IMG/VR virus record: IMGVR_UViG_3300018080_000312
Span: 1 to 40,259 of that record
Direction: 5' to 3' (one strand)
From: a virus
Length of the DNA: 40,259 bases
Every line of letters starts with the position of its first letter. Position 1 is the stretch's first letter. Of the stretch, positions 1 to 8,975 are shown piece after piece. The notes under the pieces were generated by a model, which was not told the DNA's origin, did not search any database, and saw only the letters and a program-made list of their open reading frames with translations. Both the position numbers and the translations under genes were made by a program.

Positions 1-1
1 A

Positions 2-1507
2 CGGATCACTGAATCCTCAAAAAAGCTCCATGCTCCTGGATTCAAATGGTCTCCCACCCAACCTGAATACGATATCATGGTGGCATTCTGGAAAGAGATG
101 GAGAAAATCAGAGAGGAAGCAGAACGCATAGTAGGAGCCTCCAAGAGACTCCATGCCCCTGAATTCAAGTGGTCCCCCACACAGCCTGAATATGATATCA
201 TGGTGGCATTCTGGAAAGAACTGAAAGGAATCCGGGAGGAAGCGGAGAGAACCGCTGAAGCCTCCAAGAAACTCCATGCCCCCGAATTCAAGTGGGCACC
301 TACCCAACCCGAATACGATATTATGGTGGCATTCTGGCAATGGATGGAGAAAATCAGAGAGGAAGCGGAAAGAACTGCCGAAGCTTCCAAGAAACTCCAT
401 GCCCCCGAATTCAAGTGGTCCCCCACGCAACCGGAATACGATATTATGGTAGCGTTCTGGGCAAAAATGAAATCTATCCGCGAAGAGGCAGAACGAATCG
501 CCGAAATCACCGGTGCACCAGAATTCAAATGGACCCCAGGGGTTGTTGGAGGAGGGGCACCTGAGATTGACTATTCTGCCCTCGGTTGGGAAAAAATAGA
601 TAAATGGGTACGGGAGCGGAAACGCCAAATGCAAGCTGCTCTCCAGCTTGAAGTCCCTGCCTGGAAATGGGAAGCTGGCGGGTTGGGGGTGGGGCCGATG
701 GAGGAAGCCTTAAAGCGCGTGGGAAAATTCAGGGATGAGTTTAGGCGGGTGCAACAGTATTTGAGGGAACAGCAAATCACGGAAACAGAGCGCATGATGG
801 ACAACTGGAGAATGTATTTTAGCCAGGTGTTCGGCCTCCACGAGATGTCAAATGAGGAGATTGAGGGATTGTGGTCGACCTTAAGTGAATCGCAGTTGGA
901 ACGATTGACCGAAATGTACGAAGCTTGGGACGAATGGCTCAACGGATTCCTGACGGGGATGAAAGAGGCGGTGAGCGCGGCTTTATTGGCTGGGGAAGGG
1001 ATACAAGGCGTGTTTCAGCGTTTGGGGAATTTTATTCTGGATTATTTTGTGGGGACCGTTATCAGGACGATGATTGATGAACTCTATAAAGCTCTCGCGC
1101 TGAAAGAGGCTCTTGGAGGTTTCTTCAGTGGATTCTGGAGTTGGCTCCTCCCCTTCGGCGGGGGCGGCACGCTGGTCAAGGCGTTCCAGCACGGTGGCAC
1201 CTTCCCGGAGGTGGACACGCGCACGGCCGGCACGGTCAACCGCGCCACCATCCTCCCGATGGCGGGCGAGCGCGGACCGGAGGCGTTCGTGCCGCTTGAG
1301 GGCGGCTCCATCCCCGTGACCATCAGAGGAGGGGGCAGCGGCGTGAGCATCGGGAACATCGACGTGGGCATCACGGTGTACGCCGAAAGCATCAGGGACC
1401 TCTATGACCGCAACCGGGCCGAGTTCGAGGACACCATCGCCGACGCGGTGTCGGAAGGCATCCGCCGGGGCGCGGTCGCGGCGACCAAACTGGAGGTGAG
1501 GCGCTGA
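2..1507 (+). CDS. Tail tape measure protein, C-terminal part (5' end outside window)
   Basis: The frame is open from the first bases of the window, so the start codon lies upstream. The first ~170 residues are four near-identical 41-residue units (core KWSPTQPEYDIMVAFW, then a charged helix IREEAER). A helical segment follows, then a hydrophobic stretch near the glycine run and a C-terminal region with GERGPEAFVPLEGG. That last motif is typical of tape measure C-termini, close to the family pattern G-GPEA-hPL. Tape measure proteins set tail length and assist DNA passage. The gene stops with TGATG, so the next gene starts within the stop codon. GC content jumps within the gene near 1120-1150. 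Identification rests on the C-terminal motif, repeats and tail context. Confidence 0.82.
   Translation, partial: RITESSKKLHAPGFKWSPTQPEYDIMVAFWKEMEKIREEAERIVGASKRLHAPEFKWSPTQPEYDIMVAFWKELKGIREEAERTAEASKKLHAPEFKWAPTQPEYDIMVAFWQWMEKIREEAERTAEASKKLHAPEFKWSPTQPEYDIMVAFWAKMKSIREEAERIAEITGAPEFKWTPGVVGGGAPEIDYSALGWEKIDKWVRERKRQMQAALQLEVPAWKWEAGGLGVGPMEEALKRVGKFRDEFRRVQQYLREQQITETERMMDNWRMYFSQVFGLHEMSNEEIEGLWSTLSESQLERLTEMYEAWDEWLNGFLTGMKEAVSAALLAGEGIQGVFQRLGNFILDYFVGTVIRTMIDELYKALALKEALGGFFSGFWSWLLPFGGGGTLVKAFQHGGTFPEVDTRTAGTVNRATILPMAGERGPEAFVPLEGGSIPVTIRGGGSGVSIGNIDVGITVYAESIRDLYDRNRAEFEDTIADAVSEGIRRGAVAATKLEVRR
20..511 (+). repeat. Tandem 123-bp coding repeat in tape measure gene
   Basis: Four consecutive units of exactly 123 nt (41 codons) begin at about 20, 143, 266 and 389. 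Each carries CTCCATGC followed by a segment encoding EFKW and PEYDIMVAFW. The period is a multiple of three and the units are very similar at DNA level, so the array can change copy number without losing frame. Earlier copies may lie upstream of the window. Confidence 0.9.
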
Positions 1508-1881
1508 TGGCCGTCCACCGCTGCCGGCTCAGCGACGGGACCGCGAACGTCGACTTCAACGTCGCCGAACCGCACCAGAGGCCGTGGCTCTACGAGGAGG
1601 ACGTGGTCCGGGCCGCCGATGGGACCGAATGGCGGTACCAGTGGTGGCGGAAACGGACGTGGCAGTGCGATATCCACACGATGGCCAAGACGGATGCCGA
1701 CCAGGTGAACACGTGGCGGAGAACGAACGAACGGCTCACGTTCTATCCCGATTACCAGGATGCCTCGGCCACGAGTTACACGGTCACGATCCAGAACAAG
1801 TACGAGCCGATGCAGATGAGGGATTCGGCCGGGGGATGGGACCGGGACTTCAAGGGGACCATCGACCTGGCGGAAGCATAA
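1507..1881 (+). CDS. Tail protein of unknown family
   Basis: A 124-residue protein whose ATG overlaps the tape measure stop codon (TGATG), which implies translational coupling. It is rich in aromatic residues (WRYQWWRKRTW) and has no signal peptide or membrane segment. Phage genes in this position, between tape measure and hub proteins, usually encode distal tail or baseplate components. I do not recognise a named family. The tail role is inferred from position and size. Confidence 0.7.
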   Translation: MAVHRCRLSDGTANVDFNVAEPHQRPWLYEEDVVRAADGTEWRYQWWRKRTWQCDIHTMAKTDADQVNTWRRTNERLTFYPDYQDASATSYTVTIQNKYEPMQMRDSAGGWDRDFKGTIDLAEA

Positions 1882-1916
1882 GAAAATATTACGGCGTAAT
1901 AATCGGAGGGAATGAC

Positions 1917-4331
1917 TTGGCCACTAGTTCAGACCTTGAAAATTTTACCCCGGAAGAGCTGGAGCGCTGCACGCCCCAGGAGATCGAGGACGCGCTCGCG
2001 GTGCGTATCGCGGTGAAGAACCCGAAACTGGCGCGGCGTTTCTTCGAGTTCGACGACACGGACCGGAGCAACTTAGTGGCGCGCTTCGGCGAGGTCGTGC
2101 GCGAGGGCGGGAAGGTGGTCGCGACCGCCGGCTCGCTCGACCTTGTGAACACGACCGGTTTCTTCTCCAACCTGTTCAACACGCCCGAGGACGCGGACAA
2201 GAGCGTGGCGCTCAAGGTCGGGTTCCCGGCGAAGAAGACCGTGTTCACCGGCAAGGGACTGCGCGTGGAGGCGCGGCGCACCCTGATGACGCTGTTCCTG
2301 CGCGACAAGTTCACCGACCTCCTCAAGAACGCGATCGGGGACGAGGACACCGCCGTCACCTACGGGCAAACCGAACTCCTCACCGACGGGGGCCTGGAGG
2401 CGTGGGACGACGCGAACACGCTGACCAACTGGGACGATGGGACCGAACCGGTCCCCATTCTGCAGACCGAGGGCGAGCATGGCGGAACCTACGACTGCAA
2501 GATATTGGGCGACTCTGGCGGTGATCTCAACTACATCGAACAGAGCGGCATTGCCATCACTGGCGGGAACGCTTACGAGCTCTCGTTCTGGCACATTCAG
2601 GACACGGGCGAGACCAACCAGGGGTTGAAGTACTACATTAAGGACGAGGACGGCTACTACCTGCAGTCTGACGGCTCGTGGGATAATTCCGAGACGTACC
2701 TGACCGTGACCGTGGGCCAGACCTACGCGCGGGAGAGCGTCGTCTTCGTCACCCGTGCCGATGCCGAGACGCTCACGGTGCGAATCAGGAGCAGCGTGGC
2801 CACGGAGGACGATTGCCGGGTGGACGACATCACCCTCCATGACGGCAACCCGGCCTGCATCGCCTGGAACGTGCTGGTGGTCAAGAACGGGCTCGATTCG
2901 ACCGTCGGCTCCAGCAACGCCGACATCGACTACGCCGATTGGGAAACGTGGGGGGACGACTGCGGGGAGGCCGAGCTCTGCCTCGGATGCAGCTTCAAGG
3001 GGACCGAGACCGAACGCATCCTGAATCTGCTGGCGAAGTACAGCCATTCCTACGTCTACATCAACGAGGACGGGAAGGTCGACTTCAAGCGGATCAAGTC
3101 GGGCGGTTCGTCCGTGATGAGCATCGGCGAGGACGAATGGTCGGAGTACAGCGCACCCACGGAGAAGAAAGACCTGGCGAACGACATCACGGTGGCGTAC
3201 GACTACGACGGGGCCGCATGGGCGGGCACGGTGACGGACTCGTCCACCGCGTCGCAGACCACCTGGGGCACGTTCCCGCACCTGGTGCAGGAGACCGACA
3301 TCTGGCACGAGACGCAGGTCTCGGCCGAGAGCTATGCGGCGAAGCACTTGGAGCTGTACGCGAACATGCCGAGCTACATCAACGTCACCGGGCCGCTGTG
3401 CCTGGTGGACCTCGACATCGGCGACATCGTGAAGCTCACCCTGTCCGAACTCGACCTCAGCGACCAGTACTGCCGGGTGGAGCGGATACGGAACAACGCG
3501 CTGGTCAACTCGAAGGTGACGCTGACGCTGAAGAACCTGGCCACGGAGAACTTTTTCTTCAACATCGACTCGGCGGACGAGTGGGAGGACGGGACCATCC
3601 CGACCAATATGAAGAAAGGCGACGGCTACATCATCCTGAAGCGCAACGCCGGCTCCTATTTCCAGTTCGACACGGCCGACTATGGGCATGTGGCTACCCC
3701 GAGTTCAGTCACCTACATGGAGGACAAGGAGGTCGACAACTCCGGGGAGGACGACCTGCAGATCCAATGGCGGATGACCGTGCAGATCATCAGCGGTTCC
3801 CAGGGGCCGGCCGAATTCGGCATCCAGATCTACGACGAGGAGAACAACCTGCTCGACAGCGAGGACTGGCAACAGGCCATCAGCTCCACCCCCACGACGG
3901 TGACGAAGACGGCGACGCTCGACGTTTCCGGGATCAGGGCGGGGCAAACGATGAGGATCAGGCGCTGGGTGAAGGGCAACAATCTCAGTTTCACGACATC
4001 CTACACGCACATCAAGCGTATGAGCTACGCCTCGACCGCCACTTACACGTCGAAGCACAAGTACTGGGAGGCGACGGTGAATTATGCCACGTGCGCGGTC
4101 GAATCGACGTTGAACGGGGAGAGCGCGACGGTGCAGCTGGAGACCTCCGAGGACAACTTCTCGACCACCGAGGATACCTGGGGAGGACCGCAGGCGCTCT
4201 CCGGGGGGGAGGAGAGCTTCGACGTCTCCGCGCTCCAGAGCTCGAAGTACGTCCGGGCGAAATTCGTGCTCAATTCCAGCGACGGTGGCGCGTCCCCGCG
4301 GGTGGATTTGTGCCAGGTGTTCCCGTCATGA
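1917..4331 (+). CDS. Large tail hub/tip-like protein with carbohydrate-binding-like insert
   Basis: The frame is open upstream, but the best start is TTG at 1917, six bases after the ribosome-binding site GGAGGG (1905-1910), giving 804 residues that begin LATSSDLENF. Residues ~150-280 contain TELLTDGGLEAWDD and NAYELSFWHIQDTG, resembling carbohydrate-binding modules of the CBM4/9 or discoidin type. The following region (GTETERILNLLAKYS, VDLDIGDIVKLTLSEL) resembles tail hub or tip-attachment proteins. The C-terminus is beta-rich (FDVSALQSSKYVRAKFVLNS). It probably sits at the tail tip and contacts surface glycans; that role is inferred from domain style and position. Confidence 0.7.
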   Translation: MATSSDLENFTPEELERCTPQEIEDALAVRIAVKNPKLARRFFEFDDTDRSNLVARFGEVVREGGKVVATAGSLDLVNTTGFFSNLFNTPEDADKSVALKVGFPAKKTVFTGKGLRVEARRTLMTLFLRDKFTDLLKNAIGDEDTAVTYGQTELLTDGGLEAWDDANTLTNWDDGTEPVPILQTEGEHGGTYDCKILGDSGGDLNYIEQSGIAITGGNAYELSFWHIQDTGETNQGLKYYIKDEDGYYLQSDGSWDNSETYLTVTVGQTYARESVVFVTRADAETLTVRIRSSVATEDDCRVDDITLHDGNPACIAWNVLVVKNGLDSTVGSSNADIDYADWETWGDDCGEAELCLGCSFKGTETERILNLLAKYSHSYVYINEDGKVDFKRIKSGGSSVMSIGEDEWSEYSAPTEKKDLANDITVAYDYDGAAWAGTVTDSSTASQTTWGTFPHLVQETDIWHETQVSAESYAAKHLELYANMPSYINVTGPLCLVDLDIGDIVKLTLSELDLSDQYCRVERIRNNALVNSKVTLTLKNLATENFFFNIDSADEWEDGTIPTNMKKGDGYIILKRNAGSYFQFDTADYGHVATPSSVTYMEDKEVDNSGEDDLQIQWRMTVQIISGSQGPAEFGIQIYDEENNLLDSEDWQQAISSTPTTVTKTATLDVSGIRAGQTMRIRRWVKGNNLSFTTSYTHIKRMSYASTATYTSKHKYWEATVNYATCAVESTLNGESATVQLETSEDNFSTTEDTWGGPQALSGGEESFDVSALQSSKYVRAKFVLNSSDGGASPRVDLCQVFPS

Positions 4332-4344
4332 GGGAGGTGAGGGT

Positions 4345-4695
4345 ATGTCGGTAGACAAAGACGTTGACATGTTCCTGATGAGTTGGGCGCTGGAGCGGTA
4401 CCTCGACTTCGATCTCGGCATCGGGGAGAGCGGGAAATGGCACGCCAACCGGGACGTGACCATCACCGAGGTGAGCTATCATAACAAATCGGCCGGGACG
4501 GCGCTGACGAGCGCGGCCACCGTGACCAACAACGGAGACGCGGCATCATCGTCCAGCGCGGACCTTGCCGCCGACACCTCCGAGGCGGACACGACGATCA
4601 CGAACGCGGCGGTCACGGACGGCAACTATATCAAGGCCACGGCGGGGGACCAGCCGATGCACATCACGGTCACCGTGAAGGTGACGATGGGGTGA
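4345..4695 (+). CDS. Small beta-rich structural-type protein
   Basis: 116 residues from ATG 4345, just behind GAGGTGAGGGT. A longer frame begins at GTG 4285 but overlaps the previous gene and has a poor ribosome-binding site, so the shorter start is preferred. The protein is rich in Thr, Ala and Ser (TSAATVTNNGD, ADTTITNAAVTDG), as in short phage adhesin or fibre-associated proteins. No family is recognised. It lies between the tail hub gene and two genes for exported proteins. Confidence 0.65.
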   Translation: MSVDKDVDMFLMSWALERYLDFDLGIGESGKWHANRDVTITEVSYHNKSAGTALTSAATVTNNGDAASSSSADLAADTSEADTTITNAAVTDGNYIKATAGDQPMHITVTVKVTMG

Positions 4696-4699
4696 CAAA

Positions 4700-5404
4700 A
4701 TGAGAACATGGATTGCGCTTGCACTAGGGATAATCGCCGCGATGGTATTCTGCGGCGCGGCATTGGCGGGACCGCCCACGGCGATATTGCTGACGGAGAT
4801 CGCCACCGCCCCGGCGACCCCGGCGGCGGGGGAGTTCTACATTTACGCGCTCTCGGCCGACTCCACGCTCTACGGCAAGGGTGACGACGGGACGGCGCAT
4901 GATCTAGAGGCGGCTACCCTTGGTGCCGATTCCGTCAATGATACCCACATTGATTGGGGTACCGGTGCGAATCAGGTGGAACTCTCGGATATCCCCGCAA
5001 CCGGGGCAGCTACTGATTACATCCCCCGCTATGACGGGTCCAATTTCACCGCGCGCGCGCTCTCGGCGGCGATCGGTGTGTGTATCTCTGGGACCCTTTC
5101 AGCGGAGAGTACCGCGGCCACTGTTTATATTCCTTTTGACATGACGCTCACCGACACTCGCGCGTATGCCGATACTGCGCCATCGGGTTCATCAATCAAG
5201 CTTGACATCCGGCTTGACGGTGCGACCATTTACTCAGGAACCAAGCTCAATATCGCAGCAGCGGCCAATTCTGGGACCCAGGCGACATTTGGAACGACTG
5301 CTGTGACTGCTTGGCAACGGTTCAACATCGATGTCAACGCAGTCGGGTCCGCAACGGCGGGCGGGGATAACGTCGCGATTACGATTGTGGGGACGAGGCC
5401 ATGA
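4700..5404 (+). CDS. Exported fibre-like protein with signal peptide
   Basis: 234 residues. The N-terminus MRTWIALALGIIAAMVFCGA followed by ALAG is a standard Sec signal peptide with probable cleavage after ALA. The mature part is Thr/Ala/Gly-rich and beta-strand-like, ending in VAITIVGTRP. A phage-fibre-like motif (DYIPRYDGSNFTARAL) lies in the middle. Tail-fibre-like proteins rarely carry export signals, so this may act on the host surface rather than in the virion, or the hydrophobic N-terminus may serve another role. The last four bases overlap the next gene (ATGA). Confidence 0.7.
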   Translation: MRTWIALALGIIAAMVFCGAALAGPPTAILLTEIATAPATPAAGEFYIYALSADSTLYGKGDDGTAHDLEAATLGADSVNDTHIDWGTGANQVELSDIPATGAATDYIPRYDGSNFTARALSAAIGVCISGTLSAESTAATVYIPFDMTLTDTRAYADTAPSGSSIKLDIRLDGATIYSGTKLNIAAAANSGTQATFGTTAVTAWQRFNIDVNAVGSATAGGDNVAITIVGTRP

Positions 5405-7695
5405 AATACCTACTTGCACTGCTTGCATTCCTAACCCTGTGTGGCAGCGCGTTTGGAACCTACACGTACAAGCAGGAAATCACAGTATCTGCCTCAGCCG
5501 CCAAGACAAACATTCCTGTCGAAGTCGTGCTCAACGCCGACGATTTCGATTTCTCCCATTGTCGCTCTGATTTCTATGACCTGGAAATCCGGGCCAGCGA
5601 CGAGACTACGGCACTCAATTACTACCGGATGTACTACCTCGATTGCCGTCCTACCGGGATTGATGATGCCATGTCGCCGCAAGGGACCTCGTGGAACTAC
5701 GTGCAGCCACAGGCATACTACTACAGTTCTGCGAATACCTGCACCTATGTGGTCTATATGGACGATGCGCGAGACACATGCGTGAGTAAATTCGATCACA
5801 CCACGAAGCTATGGGCTGATTCGGTACAGGTCTACACCGAGGGCGAGGCGAACAATCACGCGGCGAGCTGCATCTTCGTGGATTCGAGTGGCTATATCCA
5901 CGTGATTGGGGGTGAGTACACCGGGGCTGCCGACGGGCTAAAACACTACAAAAGCACTAACCCAGAAGATATCTCCGCATGGGGGGACGCGGGTACGATT
6001 GAAAATGTTGAGGCGCTTACCCTTCCCTATGCGCTGGTAAGGGATAACGGCGATATCTGGCTATTTTCACGGGACAAACATGGCGCGAACGATTCTCGGA
6101 CTGCATTGAATATCAGCACTGATGACGGGGCCAACTGGCAGACGATGAAGCATATCATTGATTCTGATGAACGACCCTATTTCGGTGGCGCGGTGGAGGA
6201 CGATTCGGGCAATATCTGGATCGCCTGGACACACAGCAACGCCGGGGGGAGTAGCGAAAATACGTATTGTGCTAAGTGCGTCGGCGCGGCCTCCGGGACC
6301 TGGAAGGCTGCCGATGATACGGTAGTTACCGCGCCGTTTGACGGGACGGAAGCGGAGACATGTGTTGCAGCGACGGCATCGAACTCAGAGACATTTCCGG
6401 TGGACATCACCTTGGTCGATGATAAGCCGCTCATTGTGTACAATGATGATACCGGGGTTGCGGGTGATTGGACTCTAAAGACAGCCAAGTGGAGTGGCTC
6501 AGCATGGTCTACTCACACAGTGTATCAACACAGTTATTATCCTACCGAGGCAGCGTGGTCCTATTTGACTGCTGAGCTGTACTCCACGAGCGGGACGAGT
6601 AACGTTACGTGTTATTTTGTGGTAGGAGAAGGGTCAAGCGGTGAATGGAATTATGGCGGCGATATCCTGGCGTATGCGTCTACCGATGCGGGGTCCACCT
6701 GGACGGCGTCAGCGACGATCAAGACACTCGATTACAAGCACGATTGGGCTGATATCGAAACTCATTTTAACCGCAATATCAAATATGCCCGAACCACGGA
6801 GGGCCGGAAGAGCACCGCGACGGCGTGCCGGTTTGTATTTACGGAAACGTTTGGTGGTAACTGGGATGAGACGAATACGGGGGAGATATGGGCCTACGGG
6901 ACCGAACAGGAGGAGGCGCGGCTATGGGCCAAGATGAGCCAGTTGTGTACCAGTGATTCTTTGTGGCTTTACTATGGTTGTGCCACTGACAGTACCGATG
7001 CTTCGACACGAGCGATTATGTATCTGTGGGATGATTTCGAGACCTATGCTGACGGGGATCGTAATCCTACAGGGTGGGTGACTGGTAGTAAAGGTGAAGT
7101 TGAAATTGATGATGCGTATGCGCGGGAGACATTGAGTAATAAAGCCTGGGCTAGCGAGGGCGGAGACTCAGCCAATGCCTATTGGTATATTCCGTTCGGG
7201 ACGACCATGAGCGTAGACAATGGGCATGAGATTTACTGGTCCTGGCTGGTGGACGATCTAGACGAAGGGGTTCTGGCTGCATTGATGCCGGATTCGACCG
7301 TAGGGGCGAGCGCAACGGTATGGATGAAGATGGACGTGAATAATACGGATATTTCCTACTACGACGGGGAGTGGAAGGACGTATTGACTTCTCTGAGTGC
7401 TGAACAGTGGTACGTGTTCAAGGTATACAATGTCGATTTCACAAACCATCAATTCGACATCGACGTAGCGACTGACCATGGGGTGACTGGTACGAACGCC
7501 AATGGAAGCTTCCGGGACGGGACAAATAGCCAGATAACCCGGTTCTTCGCCAATAACGGGGATATTAATGAGCATGAGTGGTTTGACGATATTGTAGCCT
7601 ATCCGGTGACATCTATATCGCAGACGTTCGGCTCGGAGACGGAGGTGTCACCTACACCGTCAGCTATGGAAGCGATCATCGTAACATTTTGGTAA
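5401..7695 (+). CDS. Exported DUF2341-like protein with inserted BNR/sialidase-type propeller
   Basis: 764 residues. MKYLLALLAFLTLCGSAFG is a Sec signal peptide. Next comes a segment resembling the first half of DUF2341 (FDFSHCRSDFYDLEIRASDE). A long middle region has BNR/Asp-box-like repeats (STDDGANWQTM, STDAGSTWTAS, DDSGNIWIAW), typical of six-bladed propellers such as sialidases. The DUF2341 pattern then seems to resume (ARLWAKMSQL, LWLYYG), followed by a lectin/LamG-like C-terminus (DDFETYADGD). Known propellers of this type bind or cleave glycans, but catalytic residues could not be assigned. The gene is AT-richer than the hub gene and follows its neighbour by a 4-nt overlap. Confidence 0.7.
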   Translation: MKYLLALLAFLTLCGSAFGTYTYKQEITVSASAAKTNIPVEVVLNADDFDFSHCRSDFYDLEIRASDETTALNYYRMYYLDCRPTGIDDAMSPQGTSWNYVQPQAYYYSSANTCTYVVYMDDARDTCVSKFDHTTKLWADSVQVYTEGEANNHAASCIFVDSSGYIHVIGGEYTGAADGLKHYKSTNPEDISAWGDAGTIENVEALTLPYALVRDNGDIWLFSRDKHGANDSRTALNISTDDGANWQTMKHIIDSDERPYFGGAVEDDSGNIWIAWTHSNAGGSSENTYCAKCVGAASGTWKAADDTVVTAPFDGTEAETCVAATASNSETFPVDITLVDDKPLIVYNDDTGVAGDWTLKTAKWSGSAWSTHTVYQHSYYPTEAAWSYLTAELYSTSGTSNVTCYFVVGEGSSGEWNYGGDILAYASTDAGSTWTASATIKTLDYKHDWADIETHFNRNIKYARTTEGRKSTATACRFVFTETFGGNWDETNTGEIWAYGTEQEEARLWAKMSQLCTSDSLWLYYGCATDSTDASTRAIMYLWDDFETYADGDRNPTGWVTGSKGEVEIDDAYARETLSNKAWASEGGDSANAYWYIPFGTTMSVDNGHEIYWSWLVDDLDEGVLAALMPDSTVGASATVWMKMDVNNTDISYYDGEWKDVLTSLSAEQWYVFKVYNVDFTNHQFDIDVATDHGVTGTNANGSFRDGTNSQITRFFANNGDINEHEWFDDIVAYPVTSISQTFGSETEVSPTPSAMEAIIVTFW

Positions 7696-7708
7696 TATAT
7701 GGATTTGA

Positions 7709-7867
7709 ATGATAGTGATAAGTGTATCATCTAAGATATTTCTGTTCTGTGCCTGTGTTTTTGGGGTTTTCGGTATTTTGTATTGTACTGTTGAAGGCGG
7801 AATGGCATTTGTATTGTCGTCAGTGATGTTGGCGGTTGCGGCATTGATAGATTTGAAAGCAGAATAA
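7709..7867 (+). CDS. Small two-helix membrane protein (holin candidate)
   Basis: An ATG-to-TAA ORF of 52 codons. The peptide begins MIVISVSSKIFLFCACVFGV and has two hydrophobic stretches (about residues 2-25 and 32-48) split by TVEGG, ending in a short polar tail DLKAE. Small proteins with two membrane helices just upstream of an endolysin are often holins. No clear Shine-Dalgarno precedes it, which weakens the call. It fills an otherwise empty gap of about 190 bases. Confidence 0.45.
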   Translation: MIVISVSSKIFLFCACVFGVFGILYCTVEGGMAFVLSSVMLAVAALIDLKAE

Positions 7868-7884
7868 TCTATTAGGAGGCAATC

Positions 7885-8457
7885 ATGGGTTGCATGAAAG
7901 ACACCAAAGGACTGCGCTCCGGCCTGTTCCAGCATTACGCGGTCCAGCTCCGGGAGATTGCGAAACTCCCCGGAACATCCGTTCTGGAAGTCGGCCCGCG
8001 CGCAGTCGTGCATGACTACCTGGTATGGTCGGGGTACGAGGTGACCACGCTTGATATCGATCCGACGAGAAAACCAGATGTGGTGGGGGATATCCTCGAT
8101 GGTCCGTTTGACGATGGGGAATTCGACATCGTGCTCTGCGCTGATGTGTTGGAGCACATTTCGGACGAACGGGTTCCTTATGCAATCAAGCATTTTCACC
8201 GGATAGCGGATTCTATGGTCGTCTCGGTACCGTGGAGGAGAGAGGTGGCTTTCTCCCTGTCGCTCAAAATCCCGAAACTAAAGAAACGCACTTTGGTCAT
8301 CCCGGTGGCGAAGCGCCCATTGTGCCAAGGTCACGAGTGGGAATTGGAAGGTTGGGATGATGTACAATGGTTGGCTTGGATGATCCATCCAACCAGAACA
8401 TTCCGGGTCCGCAACCGTCAGTATTTCATTTCAAGGAGGCAATCATGGGCTGGCTGA
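7885..8457 (+). CDS. Class I SAM-dependent methyltransferase
   Basis: 190 residues with ribosome-binding site AGGAGG ahead of ATG. VLEVGPRAVVHDYL is motif I (a variant of the glycine-rich SAM loop), TTLDIDPTRKPDVVGDI carries the acidic motif II, and FDIVLCADVLEHI is motif IV with the LEH signature of small-molecule methyltransferases. The fold binds S-adenosylmethionine; the substrate cannot be read from sequence. It sits between the exported tail-region proteins and the lysis genes. The 3' end overlaps the next small ORF by 13 nt. Confidence 0.8.
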   Translation: MGCMKDTKGLRSGLFQHYAVQLREIAKLPGTSVLEVGPRAVVHDYLVWSGYEVTTLDIDPTRKPDVVGDILDGPFDDGEFDIVLCADVLEHISDERVPYAIKHFHRIADSMVVSVPWRREVAFSLSLKIPKLKKRTLVIPVAKRPLCQGHEWELEGWDDVQWLAWMIHPTRTFRVRNRQYFISRRQSWAG

Positions 8458-8540
8458 GTATGTTGGGGAAGATCGGCGCTATTTTGGGACTGACTTACAG
8501 GGCAATAATCTGGCTCTATAATCTGATCAAGAGCCGATAA
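8445..8540 (+). CDS. 31-residue hydrophobic peptide
   Basis: ATG at 8445 follows AAGGAGGCAATC, the same leader as the methyltransferase gene; the two starts share the 16 bases AGGAGGCAATCATGGG. The peptide MGWLSMLGKIGAILGLTYRA continues with a hydrophobic, basic tail ending IKSR and could form one membrane helix. It overlaps the end of the methyltransferase gene. A lysis role is suggested only by position. Confidence 0.5.
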   Translation: MGWLSMLGKIGAILGLTYRAIIWLYNLIKSR

Positions 8541-8550
8541 GGAGACGATC

Positions 8551-8814
8551 ATGTGGGAACAGGTAGGATGGATCTTATTGGGGATCCTGGTGGCCATCGG
8601 GGGCACGGCGCCGTGGTACACCGCAGGCCGGTCGAAGACGCGGGAGGTCATCAAGCTCGTGCGCGAGGGGTTGGACGTACCGGAGGCCGTGCTTGACGGG
8701 ACCGAGTCCGACTCCGAGGGCGGCACGAAGCTGACCAACGGGGAGAAGAACGCGATCAAGACCGAGATAGGACAGGCGAAGGCAGCGTTGGACGATCTCC
8801 TCGGCAAGAAGTGA
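8551..8814 (+). CDS. Single-pass membrane protein in lysis region
   Basis: 87 residues with AAGGAGACGATC before ATG. Residues ~5-24 (VGWILLGILVAIGGTAPWY) form one transmembrane helix, followed by a charged helical cytoplasmic or periplasmic tail (KTREVIKLVREGLDVPEAV, IKTEIGQAKAALDDLL). Small N-anchored proteins of this form near an endolysin are often holin-like or spanin-like. Its stop overlaps a GTG start (GTGA) of the next gene. Confidence 0.65.
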   Translation: MWEQVGWILLGILVAIGGTAPWYTAGRSKTREVIKLVREGLDVPEAVLDGTESDSEGGTKLTNGEKNAIKTEIGQAKAALDDLLGKK

Positions 8815-8975
8815 ATGAGCTGTGGCGCGTGATAGATGGGGAGCTTGACGGGCTGAGAAAGCGATGTCATGGCAAGCCCTGGGAGCACAAGGCCGAAGAG
8901 CTCGCCAAGTTCCTCATCCGCGTCGCCAAGCTGGCCTGGATGTACTACCGCAAGAAAAGGAGGCCGGAGATATGA
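8811..8975 (+). CDS. Small basic protein in lysis region
   Basis: A 54-codon ORF starting at GTG 8811, coupled to the previous gene by GTGA and to the next by ATGA. The protein begins VNELWRVIDGELDGLRKRCH and ends in a strongly basic tail (YYRKKRRPEI). The double stop/start coupling supports translation. No family is recognised. Confidence 0.6.
   Translation: MNELWRVIDGELDGLRKRCHGKPWEHKAEELAKFLIRVAKLAWMYYRKKRRPEI

Noticed and set aside
2073-3689. Long antisense ORF opposite the tail hub gene, and sense-strand +1 shadows (2939-4354)
   Set aside because: Their composition mirrors the real frame, with Arg/Gly/Val-rich low-complexity translation and no motifs.
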